Shown here: piece after piece, positions 28,321 through 39,200 of the stretch
How positions within the stretch are numbered: the stretch's first letter is position 1
Layout: each line of letters opens with the position of its first letter
From: Tetmemena sp. SeJ-2015
Taxonomy: Eukaryota; Ciliophora; Spirotrichea; Sporadotrichida; Oxytrichidae
Direction of reading: 5' to 3'
Length of the DNA stretch: 64,000 nt
NCBI GenBank assembly: GCA_027382625.1
Contig: JAJKFJ010020673.1
Coordinates: 62,001-126,000, forward strand
Notes under the pieces: generated by a model
The model's input: only the letters and a program-made list of their open reading frames with translations
The model's database searches: none
What the model was told of the DNA's origin: nothing
Position numbers and translations under genes: made by a program

Positions 28321-30035
28321 TCAGTTAGCTATTTCTTTTAAGTTAGATGTTTCAATTTCATTATCTTCCTCTTTTACTGAGTTTGTTTACTTATCATTTA
28401 CTGAATCTACCTGCTTATCATCTGCTTTTATTTCTGTAGAAGGAGGAGGAGGTGGATCATGCTTCTTATCTTCTCCTTATTGTTGTGTGTTAGTTAACTG
28501 GCCTTGAACAAGGAAACGAGGGCCAAGGGTAGAAATTAGAATTGATGATATAGGGGCAAGTATTATTATGCTCAGGACTGCATATATAAATGTGAATGTG
28601 TGTATATTTTTTTGACTGACACTGCCTAAATCTGCACTCCGTATTCTTTGTATTCTGCGTATTCATCTCCCTTCCCTTTGAACTAGGAGAGGACAACACT
28701 TTACAGAGTGGCCGTGATTGCTCCTTTAGAGAACCAACTGGATGCAGCAAATACCTTTTCTCTGTAGTTTAGTTTTGAGTGAAAAGTGCTTAGAAACACC
28801 CCAATTGTTCGAGGGATCACTGAAGCCACTATAATATACATATTATATAATGAGAATAGCATTGCCTGCTTCACTAGATTTCACTTAAGAGAATATAAAA
28901 GAAGCCCCTACTGAACCAAACAGTACTGGAAGTAAGCATCAATCATAATTACTCTTAATAAAACATTATAATTAATTAGCACCATATAATAAAACCTAGT
29001 TGATCCGTGGGTTTCTTAGTACCCCAAACTCGGAAGCATACATATCCGAAGCTCAGGCAAGCTATATACTAGGCAATTAAATACTGCAAATTTAAAGAAG
29101 GCATTTGAGTAAGAGGAAAACTCAGAGGCGAGTACAAATCCGATTGCAACGGTAGAGCAATAAAGTGTTTTGAAGTACATGCACCTGGGATGGGACTCAA
29201 AGGGCTTAAATGCAAAAGCGATAAATCCACAGGCCACACCTGCAGCTAGTCCCACAATGAGTTATATGAAAATTACTCCAATCGTCATGGACATATCTGA
29301 AGAAGTGCCACTTATCTCCGATTCTGCTTAGCTTTAAGCAACTGCGTTTACTATCCCAAACAGTACAAGGCAGAGAATGTTTTCAAAAGTGCAAGAGGCA
29401 ATCAAGGTGCTCGGTATTCCTTTAGCAACTCCATATTTGCGATCAATTAAACTTAGCATTCATTAAAATGAGTGGATATAAATTATTCCTGGTACCAGCA
29501 CAGCTGCTGACATTGTTCCAATAGAGTAAGCTAAACAAAAGCCAAAAGCCATCGGCATCCCAAAAAGACCGTCAGCTAAAAAGCCAGTAACAAAAACTTC
29601 AACTGTTTAAGGTATCACTGTCAGTAGATTATATAAAATAACTATTAATAGCACTACCAAAAGACCCTTGCCTTTGAAAGTGATATTCATACCTCCTCTT
29701 GTTAGAATTAGAGCAAGGATGCCCTTTCGAATATAACTTGCCCATTTCTCAGGATAGGCCTCCATAAAGTTGCCGAAGAGATTTCTCGCTATCATTCCAA
29801 TTATTATCTATGGCACTAAGGGAGGGACTTAGAACTTCGTGATCAAAGGTTTGATTTTTAAGCCAGGAAAGTACCAGTGTTTGCTTATGTTCATACCCCA
29901 AAGGAGGCTAAATAAGATTCCTGATGCATAAGCGAGTATCAAAACTACAATCAGTGCCTCGATTTGTTCACCTAGTTTGAAGCTTTATTAGTTTGCGTGA
30001 TTATCTGATTATAGCTGAGAAGAAGAAAAAAACAT
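28321..30035 (-). CDS. Na+/H+ exchanger of the NHA (SLC9B/CPA2) type, copy B
   Basis: Tandem paralogue of the gene at 25,945, same strand and same architecture. ATG 30,033-30,035 gives MFFSSSQLQSDNHANQQS, then IVVLILAYASGILFSLLWGM, ALILTRGGMNITFKGKGL, FCLAYSIGTMSAAVLVPG, YGVAKGIPSTLIASCTFENI, VACGFIAFAFKPFESHP and a last segment VLSIIILAPISSILI...GPRFL. The cytosolic tail has a poly-Pro run (HDPPPPPST) and ends at TGA 28,321-28,323. Five eliminated sequences lie at the same protein positions as in copy A, but with other lengths and mostly other pointers. Unlike copy A it has no frameshift. It also carries F-E-N instead of Asp-Asp. Confidence 0.87.
28581..28618 (-). other. IES B5, 38 bp, pointer GACTG
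   Basis: GACTG at 28,576-28,580 and 28,614-28,618. Excision gives GVQIQAVSVLSIIILAPIS; homologous position to A5. Confidence 0.9.
28939..28981 (-). other. IES B4, 43 bp, pointer AGCA
   Basis: AGCA at 28,935-28,938 and 28,978-28,981. Excision gives FIIWCLLPVLFGSVGASF; same position as A4, which is 100 bp. Confidence 0.88.
29063..29102 (-). other. IES B3, 40 bp, pointer GC
   Basis: GC at 29,061-29,062 and 29,101-29,102. Excision gives SSYSNACLSFGYVCFRVWG. The pointer has shrunk to 2 nt compared with AAGC in copy A. Confidence 0.8.
29462..29488 (-). other. IES B2, 27 bp, pointer ATTC
   Basis: ATTC at 29,458-29,461 and 29,485-29,488. Excision gives AVLVPGMLSLIDRKYGVAKG. Confidence 0.9.
29628..29651 (-). 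other. IES B1, 24 bp, pointer TAG
   Basis: TAG at 29,625-29,627 and 29,649-29,651. Excision gives KGLLVVLLTVIPQTVEVFVT. Confidence 0.85.
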
Positions 30036-30619
30036 GAAATGGATTTAAGAAGTGGAAGAAGACCTCTCTATAAAAATATATGTATTATACTGTTTGGAAG
30101 ATGACTTAAGATACTAAGAAATTTTTATTTTTTCTCACCATTTAAAGTGGGATAATATGTCTTTGAGTTATTAGGTATTGCCAAATTAAAGCTCATTAAA
30201 TATTTTTATTAAAAACTTGCATTAAATTAGAATGACGTTTGAACAAGCTTTTGTTAGAACTCATTAATTTAAATGTCCCATATTTCCAATATCATTTTCA
30301 TAATTTTAAATGATCATCGTTTTCAATTGAATTGAAATTTATATTAGAGCATTTACATTATTTTATGTTATCTATTACAGATTCTATTAGCCAGTAAATA
30401 TAAATTTGCTTCTCATTTTGATTGTTTTTATGTTTATAATAAGCCTTATCATTTCATAAGAAATAAGGGACTCACTTCTTACCTTTTTATATATTGAATA
30501 GTATCATTTTAGTGGAAGATAATATTTATTTGTTAAGAACGTTAATTTTACCTTCAAATAAACTATGGATTTTAATTTTGTAGTCTTAATTAAAATTATT
30601 TATGAAATCTTAATTATTT
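30036..30619. other. AT-rich intergenic stretch
   Basis: About 585 bp between two minus-strand genes. AT-rich, no gene-like frame; part resembles the flank upstream of exchanger copy A. Confidence 0.5.
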
Positions 30620-33447
30620 TCAAGGTTATACTCTGTTAATTGCATTTGGCTTGAATCTATCCCTCTGGATATGCTGCACCTGATCCACGGAATGAGTTAT
30701 CTGATCTATCCACTATTTGAATTGAATTGCGTTGCTAGTTAAGTAGATCGCATCAACTCCTGAATTTTCGTTGGAAAGCTTAAATACACCTTCAAAGGAA
30801 AGATTTTGGTTTACCGCTCCTCCTCCTCGTATTGGTGAGACAGAACTTGCAGTTCTAAACCTTGAATCAAATAAATATACTTATGGCAAAGCTAATTAAG
30901 CTTAGTAGATTTGTTTAGGGCTGATTATGTTTAAGAATTAAGAATTAAATATCTATGTTTCTCTATTTGGAGAGGCTTATTAGTTTTCGTTAATTGCTTT
31001 TGCTGCATCTTAAACACTGCTACTCTTCGCATAGAGTTCCTTATCGTAGTTCAATTTAAGCCCAGGTAGCTGATACACATGCTTAAAATAAATTTTAATG
31101 AATTAACTTGGGTTCTTCAAGATTCCTGATTGCAAATTCAAGTACTCCAAAATTAGTGAGGACTACAAATACGTCTTTCCAATTTTTATTTTGGCCTGGA
31201 TCTACTCCTAGAGTGAATTTGTCCTTCCAAGTCACTGCTCTCTTCCTCAAATGAATTGATACAATTTACTAAAAATGTCCACTCATGTATGAAATTAAGT
31301 TGAGAGTGGAAAACTTGGCCATCTCATTTTGAACTCTTAAGCTATTAAAGTTGAACTAGGACTTCTGTGGGTTGCTGCTGCTGGTTATGAGCTCTATCAC
31401 ATCAGTCTGAGTGATCAGAAAACTCAGATTCACAAATATACATTCATAAAATTCACTCTTACTCTCAGGAGTTTAATGAACTCAATTAATTCTGCGTAGT
31501 GAGTGGCAGAACTTTCATCCTCTACTTGTAGTTTATGCACCACTAAGTGAGAAAGACCAGTGAACCCTCTATCTGTGAACTTAAAAGCACATGCTCTCAT
31601 CTCAGTCTGGGGTTGAATGAAGGATTCTATTTTCATAAGTTTGATTGGAGAAGAGGAGAACAAAAGCTTAAGCGTTTCCGTTGAGAATAGGTACATGAAT
31701 TAAGAAGTCACTATAAGAAAGGCTTCATATCTCTTTCCCAAATCTCACAAATTAGCAAAATATTTAGTCCTATAAGAATATAAGCTTTCTCTATTTTAAT
31801 TCTAATTATTTACTAATCTTGTACATAGACTCTATCAGAGAAAAGAGGTACATCAGAATTGTTGCCATAAATTTCAAGTTCGAAGCCCTCGCTAGTTCTG
31901 ACTTAATTTTGTAGTATCTGCTGAAGTCTCTTTAACTATGGAGTAGGAGGGTCATCAAGCAAATCTAAGAAATCGTAATCAACTTCTTACTCCAGCGTTT
32001 CTTGCCTCTCAAACTGGTTGTCCTGATTTTCGATCTAAGCATTAAAGTTATGATTGAAAGTGTTGTTGAATTTGCTGGACTGCAGAGCAAATGGGGCGTT
32101 ATTAAGTTGCCTAGATGAGTCTATCATAGCGATTGAACTTGACCTCAGCTATTACATTGAAACGTAACCGCTTTCGCTTTCAAAGGCTACTAATTCAGGA
32201 GATGACTTCTCTTTCGATTCCTTAAGTTTAAATTCTTCATCTAGCGAGTTCACATATACGGGTGCTACAGTCTAAGTTTATTTTTCAAGCTTTGAGTCAG
32301 GAGTAGAAATTTGTTAGCTTAGGTTTTAACTAGCATTGAATAATTTTATTTCCTTGGGAGTTTAAAAATCTTCAACAGTAGCTAAGTCTGATCGGACTTG
32401 AGTATTTTAAAAACTTTTATTCTCTTATGTTTCTACTTAGGTAGTTACAATAAAGAAACTTAGTATATAAAAAGTTTTTTATTAATAAATAATTCCACTC
32501 GTTGTGTGATTCCTTCCCAAAGAATAATATATATATGTGCAAGAAAATCTGGAATAATTAATCTCGTTAAATTATAATAAAATAGCTCCTTATCTTTTAA
32601 AATCCTAATTTAATTAATGACTTGGAAAACGAATTAAGTAATAGAAATATTATAAAGAATACAACTTCTAATTCCCATTAAGAGCTGATCTGAGAGTTTA
32701 GAACTTATCTTGAGTAATTTATCACTTGTTATAAATATCTGCGTTAGCTTTTTATATTTTTGAATTGAGCTATTTGAGAATAGAAAGTTGCTTGGACTAA
32801 AGCTCTTTTCCCTTTTATGATTTCCCCTAATATTTAAAGCCATCCTTCTACTCAGTATGGATAGCTATATGAGAGCCTCTCTTGTGATTAAGGATTAAGG
32901 AAGGGGAGACAGAATGTGAGTTAGACTAGTGGGTTTAGTATTTATTAGACAAACTGTGTCTGAGACCAGCTTGTGAAGAGGGAGATATCTCTGCGTCAGA
33001 TACTGTTTCCCCCTCTCCTTTGAATGAAGTTGGAGTCTGAAGATTCTTCTTCACAATATTGTGATTAGTCAGCTATATTTCTTTTCGGATTATCTCGCTG
33101 GGCGAGTTTATCCTAAGCCCTTTCGAAGAATAGCAAAATAAATAAGTAGAAGTTTGAGATTGGTAAGTTCTTATATTGGCAAATGTTTGTTATGTCAGTT
33201 GATCTTTCTCTTCCAATATTTGAAAATGGTTCTCTTGCAAGTTATAGAAATTAAAAATCTATAAATGGATATATTTCGAGTTAAGGGCTTGAGAGTCTAG
33301 CGTATTAAAATCACTATCGATGCTACTCTGAAGGAAGGCTTCTTCCTCATCATAGAGAGAGATATTTTTCTTGGGTTGCTGCATCATACTCAACTACAAT
33401 TTAGAAGGGGAGGCGATAAGTTAGTTCTGATTTGGTGAAGTTAACAT
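30620..33447 (-). CDS. PH-domain protein with disordered N-terminus
   Basis: ATG 33,445-33,447 opens a polar, Ser/Asn-rich N-terminal half (MLTSPNQNQLIASPSKLQ; SFKGEGETVSDAEISPSS). The middle (about 31,430-31,700) has MYLFSTETLKLLFSSSPIKL and THYAELIEFIKLLRVR and may be TH1- or PH-like. A C-terminal PH domain is clear: AVTWKDKFTLGVDPGQNKN, WKDVFVVLTNFGVLEFAIRN, then VFKLSNENSGVDAIYLTSNA and QFKQWIDQITHSVD, with TGA at 30,620-30,622. Several AT-rich interruptions between these blocks are unresolved introns or eliminated sequences. Phosphoinositide binding is inferred from the domain only. Confidence 0.65.
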
Positions 33448-33635
33448 TTGATTAGTTCAGATCAATATAAACGAATTGACTTATTATAATGTTTATAACT
33501 TTTAATCTTCGAAAATAAATTTTCATTAAAGGTTAAGGCCTTTCACAAAATTAACACTTAGTTTGATAAGAAGAATAATTATTATAACTGTTACATCTCA
33601 TGATTTATCTCGTTGAATGAAAAATAAAGACTATC

Positions 33636-36118
33636 TCAAAATATAAGGCACTCTTTTTCCTTAACTTCTTTAACTTTGCTAGTTTTTGCCTGGTGGAGTT
33701 TAGCATTTGAACTCACTATATTTTAGTCCGTTTTAAGATGAATCTCCTAAGAATTTAAGTGATTCTTATAATCCCTGATCAGTGGAGATGGCTGCTGTTG
33801 CCCTCCATCATTTTTTATAATGCCATTGAGTTTAGGAAGCACACTAGCTGACTATCCAATTTTTTGGAGGCCGCTTGCATTTCCAGCATCCTTAGCCAAA
33901 TAAAACGGAAAGAGATATAAAGCTAAATTAAACAGCCAACATAAATTCCTGCTCGTTTTGATTAGCCAAATTGTTGCGTTTAAAGTTATTGGTGCTAAAT
34001 TATTAAATAAAAAGTCTATTTTAAGCTCTTAGCTCTATCAATAACTTAGCTTTCTATCTTATTTTGAATTCTTCCTCTGCTCAGAATTAGATCTGGGTCG
34101 ACTTAAAATCTATCAGGTGTGTTATCTGGAAGATTATTATGCTGGTTATAGTAGGATCCTTCTAAGATTCCAACGTTCGACATTACTCTGTTCTAATGAT
34201 TGATGGTCCCTACACTCACGTGATTGTTAATAGAAGTATGAATTCCAAACTCTTTTTCCTCTTCCTCATCTATAATGATAACTTTATTCCTCTTGTTGGG
34301 ATGAGTTTAGAACTTAGAAGGCTTAGCTCCAAACGATTTGGAGTCTATATTAAGCAAAGATAAAATTATATTGCCAATAGAACCTTCATCGAATCTCTCT
34401 TCCTTTATTTCACTTGATAAGGCATCGCAATTATCTCCTTTTTCTAACCTCAAAAAGTTGCTAACTCCTTTCTGCTCCTCACCAACTTTACAATTTATGA
34501 TTGCATTGATGTCTGGATTCTTTTTCATCTCAACCCCTATTTCAATTTAAGTAAAGGATAATTTTACATTCTGTTCTCTTAGCTTGGTTTATGTTTGGGC
34601 CCTCTTTCTTGAACGTTTCTTAACCCACAGGAGGATTCTTCCTCTTAAACCCTCTTTCCCTGAGCTCTTTATATTCCTGCTTCAATTGCTCAATTTCTCT
34701 TCTTCTAATTTCTTCATTGTAGGCTTTGTACAGCTAAATTTAAACTCATTAAATAAGTTTGATGAGAGTTGAATTATATGATTACCTCTCATCCTATATT
34801 TAATTATAATTACAGAATCTATGAATTACATTCTAATTGTTATTTGCTCCTCTCTGTTAATCGATATCCATCATCATATTCCTCAGTTGGTCACCACGAA
34901 TCATCTTCTAAGCTTCCAAGAACCCGGCAAACTAGAAATCAGTCGGCTGCCCTGAAGCTCTAGCTTATTCTTGCAGTTCATTGTTATTTTGCTGTGAAAC
35001 TTCTCTACTAGCCATCTAATTGGCTTGTGACTATGGATTGATATCCTCTTGCAGAGGTGATAGAGGTACACTTATCTTTTATACTTTTGTCACCCAGTCA
35101 TATACCTTATCGTTCAAATCTAGTCCCTCTTTGGAAGCCAAACTGTTTAAAGTGTTCAGGAGTAGTTCATAGTCTGGCTTTTGCTCAAACTCTAGATCTC
35201 TACAGTGCCTAAGGTAGGTCAGGAATTCAGTGGGGCTGTTCTGACACAGCTCCTCTAAGGTAATTAAAAATTGCAACTTTAGTTTCCTTGATTCTTCGAT
35301 ATTTCTCCGACTTACTGAAGGCGGGTAGATTTTGCCATGGTAACTGTCCTTTATAGAAGTATAGCATTACAAATCCAACAGCCTCCAAATTAAAACTTTA
35401 AAGCTATCTAGAAAAAAATAAAATCATCTCTTCTTGAGAGTTCCTCTCCCAAATGGGCATGGATCGATGCGTACCTAGCGGTTCCTGTCAAACTCTTGTC
35501 GTTGCGATAAGGGATGTGCTGCTTGGAGCGAGGATCGTAGAATCACTTGGCAAGTCCATAGTCAACTACATATGCAATATGGGATTTGTCCTTAAGACCC
35601 ATTAGGAAATTATCGGGCTTTATGTCTCTATGCACGAAAGTCTTTTTGTGGATATATTTGAACCTCTCCACCAACTGAGTAACGAGCATCAAGGTAGTCT
35701 TCATTGAAAATTGCCTACTGCAGTAGTTGAATAAATCCTCAAGAGAGGGCCCTAGGATATCTATCACCATGTAATTCAAATCTCCGTCCGAGCCAAATGT
35801 ATGAACTTGAGGTATTCCATCTATTATAATGCATATAAGTCCTTAAAATTTTACCTGCTTTTTGCAACATTTTAAGAACTTTTCCTTCGTAAATCACTTG
35901 GGGATACCTTGCATTTCTTGATTCCTACAAATTAATGATAAAGCAATAGCTTACTGTTTTAATTGCCACTTCATCGTTAGTATTTATGTGTTTTGCTAAA
36001 TGAAGGGAATTAAAGGTAAGAAGAAGATACCTAGGTAAATCTCTCCAAAGGAACCAGCTCCAATCTTCCTCCTGATTTTATAAGACCCTCCCAGAATATC
36101 ATCGGTATGTAGTTTCAT
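33636..36118 (-). CDS. casein kinase 1 family protein kinase with long C-terminal tail
   Basis: ATG 36,116-36,118 opens [20 protein letters not shown] and the Gly-rich loop [11 protein letters not shown]. Then come DEVAIKT (ATP Lys), GIPQVHTFG, catalytic [13 protein letters not shown] (usually DFG in this family), the CK1 signature [26 protein letters not shown] after IES removal, and LPWQNL. Three GT...AG introns: 35,996-36,030, 35,925-35,954 and 35,821-35,854. Eliminated sequences lie at 35,391, 35,266 and 34,744. A tail of several hundred residues follows (Gln/Asn-rich, with the helix [20 protein letters not shown]) to TGA 33,636-33,638. The codon right after GLAK is TGA in this sequence; no insertion explains it, so it is a nonsense change or an error. 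Confidence 0.88.
34744..34803 (-). other. IES, 60 bp, pointer ATTTAA
   Basis: ATTTAA at 34,738-34,743 and 34,798-34,803. The interior has an in-frame TGA; excision joins CNYNQIQ to [13 protein letters not shown]. Confidence 0.8.
35266..35272 (-). other. candidate ultrashort IES, 7 bp, pointer AATT
   Basis: AATT at 35,262-35,265 and 35,269-35,272. Excising 7 bp gives [20 protein letters not shown], aligning residue for residue with the end of the casein kinase 1 domain; without it the frame shifts. A 23-nt GT...AG intron is possible but would delete conserved length. Confidence 0.55.
35391..35424 (-). other. IES, 34 bp, pointer AAAT
   Basis: AAAT at 35,387-35,390 and 35,421-35,424. Excision restores [14 protein letters not shown], a hallmark of casein kinase 1. 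No GT...AG alternative. Confidence 0.92.
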
Positions 36119-36213
36119 TTTATATTTAAGTATTAATTTTTAAAGATAATTTCCTATACTGAAACTTAGATGCAATTGAAGCCTCTTCAACGTTAATGAA
36201 ATCATAATAAAAC

Positions 36214-39200
36214 TCAAATTTTAAACACTCTGAGCTTATTTCTTATTTCTTAGTTCGAGATCATTAGCTTTAGACTCTCCTTTAAATCGATGATTTGCTT
36301 TAAGGATTCATAACATTTCTTATAGGTGCAAAACTCTTGTATCCTTACTATTACTTCCTTATCATTTGTTATTAAGATGAATTCGAAGCCCTGATTTATT
36401 TAGTTCTTGTTTTAGCTGAACTAATCTTCGATAAAGCGCTATTATCTTCTTCTATCATTTGATCTTGCAATACTCTATTGGCTCTGATTAAACACGGGAA
36501 CGCTCAATGTTTTTTATTTCATCTTCTGATTATTTAGATTACTTATGCTCTCCTTATTAGTCATGGATACACTTACTCCTATTTCATCGTCAAAAATTAT
36601 GCTGTTGTTCAATAGTTGAGACCTCTGATAGTCTAGCATTCTACTTTTATTCCCATCTTAATTTTAGAGCACAAACGATTAGCTATTTTGAATTTTGGAG
36701 AAATGGGTTTAAGAGATATCATCAGTAGAGGTATTTCTATCTTGTTGATCCTAAATTTTTAAGTTTTGTCTAAGATGATTCTCCGATAAGTTTCTTTTAT
36801 TCTATAATAGTGAATTATAGTTTCTATTAGCAGTATTTTGCTTTGTTATCATAGGGTTTGAGAAAGTTTAAGGGGATTTATGATTTTCTAGCATTTTTGT
36901 ATTGCAGTTCAACTAATTCATTGAGAAATTGTTATTTACTACACTCCCAAATAGTCTCTTAGATCTCATTTTTAAAGTAGATTAAGAGTTCGAATTAGCA
37001 TATTTTGTAGAGGTCTAATTTAGTGTACTGTAAAGATGCTTTTGGATAGATCTTTAAAGTGAGCAAGACTTGCTTCTTTTCTCATCTTGAAAAATCTCAT
37101 TTTCCAAATCTAGCTTTTTAATTTTACTTTTAGTTTGAGCAGTTACTTGAATACTTTTAAGTAAACTTATCTTGATAAAGCCATCCATTCTAAAAGCAGA
37201 GTCTATATTCCTAAACTCAATTTTCTCTAAGTCATTAGATATTCTAAGAATTCTAGTTAGAGAGTTTATCTGAATGCTCTAAGATTTGCTAGACTTGAAA
37301 ATTTGCTCTTTCAAGATTTAAACTTTGAAGCCCTCTAAGAGATTTGACAAGCTCTTGAAAAGACAAAACTCTTCTTTGCTGCTAATGTTGAAAAATTCAA
37401 AGATTAATCCAAACTCCTTGCTGATGCCTTGAAGGGAATTCCTATTATCTCTTAGAAAATTCTGACTGTAGTAGCTATTTCTGAATGAGGTTAGTTCCAG
37501 CATATTTCCTTCATCTTTTATAAGGGATTCAACATCTAAATTCAAGAACTCTTCTAAATTCTCTTGGAGTTAGCTTTTTTAATGATCGTTAGAATTATTT
37601 TTGCCGTAAACTCCGAGCTGTAATTTAATGATGAGAAGATCTATCTCTTGCTTTACCATTTGAAGTCGATCATACTTCCATTTTAACTACTCACTGTTAT
37701 GGTCCTTTTCCCTCAAAGTTTGATCTAGCATTTACTAAACCTGAATCACTTAGTCATTGCACTAAATGATAATACTCTAGCTCTCTTCTTTGAGCTAAAG
37801 AATCTCTCTTAGCTTCAAATAGACCTCTTTGATACCATACTTTAAGTCTTATCTATCTAATACATCCTTCAAGTAGTTGTCTCTTTAATGATTTACAACT
37901 TAAATTTGACTATAGCTGCTCTACTTTACCTCCTCAAGGGATCTAATTTTGTCATGTACCATTTGTTTCTCCGATTCTTCCTCTTCCTTAGCTTTCATTA
38001 AATTTCTGGTTTATTAAAGAATATCTGTCATTTCCTTCTACTGCTTAGTTTTAGCATTTTAAACTATCTCTCTTCTCTTATTCAGAAGGACATCTAAAAT
38101 CTCATAATCCTTCTGTAGTCTCTAGCAATTTATTTTGTGAAACTCTTCCAGCTATTGTGTCTTTTTCTTCTACCAAATTCCTTTGCCATAGGTCTTTATA
38201 ACTTCCTAGATTTGAGACTGATGCCTTTCAACATAGCTATTGAAAAGCACGTGAGATATTTTCTACTCAACTATTGGTAACACTTTTTAAAGCTGCTGTA
38301 GTTTTAATCTATCAGCTTTCTGCTCATTTTAGACTCTAGTGAAAGAATCATCCAACAGAGAAGAGTGTAGACCTAGCAAATTTAGCTGAGAATTCAAATG
38401 AGGTGCCTATTTTTGCAAAAATCTAAATTCAATCCTAACCAAGTTTAAGGATTCTCCTCCTTAGTAAAGGCTGCTCAAATACTGAGAGAATATATTGAAG
38501 TAGTGTTGATCCTCTAACTCGCTCTTTGGCTAAATATAGTGGAGTAAGAAATTATTTCTATGCTTTCATCTGAACCCTTTTGCTATTTTTAAGTGGTAAA
38601 CTGTTTGAGATCTTACTTCAATTCTCCTATTTTAGCCTACAGAGCTTCAGATTAGGAGCAGAGAAGTCTTATATTCTCTTAACTTCTAATATTAACCTTT
38701 TTCATTGATGGGGATATTTGTTTAATTGTAGCAAGCATCATCTCTTATAAATTTTATTCATTATATAAGTCCTGAAGTTTCTGTTCCAGATCTGAATTTA
38801 TTGATTACAGTATAAGGTCTTTAAGCTTGCGTTTTAAATTCCTATTCCAAGTATTCCTATATTTAAAATGGCTGTAGCTTAGATTCAAGAAAGTCTATTT
38901 TATGCAATTATAAAGTAAATATATATTTGCTTCTTTCTCATTTAATTACTGTATTCACTTTCAAATGTGAGCTGCGATAGTTAAGATCTATGGCTGAGTG
39001 CTCCTCGGGGTAAATTAATCACACCTTCTTTCCCGCTCACCATATTACTAGATCTTTAAATATACATCTTAAAAATTTATAATTAAAATAAAATGTAATT
39101 TTATTTAACAAAATAAATGTCCATATATTTTATAAATTTAGTAATTTTATAAAACTAGCTTCATGAAGAAAGTTAAGATTATTTAGTATTTTTCTCTTTT

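Noticed and set aside
33636..36118. TGA meaning Trp, as in karyorelict ciliates, suggested by TGA codons inside the casein kinase gene and the transposase
   Set aside because: All conserved Trp residues seen (RecQ, exchangers, PH domains, kinase) use TGG, all genes end at TGA, and one of the two kinase TGAs lies inside a pointer-flanked IES.
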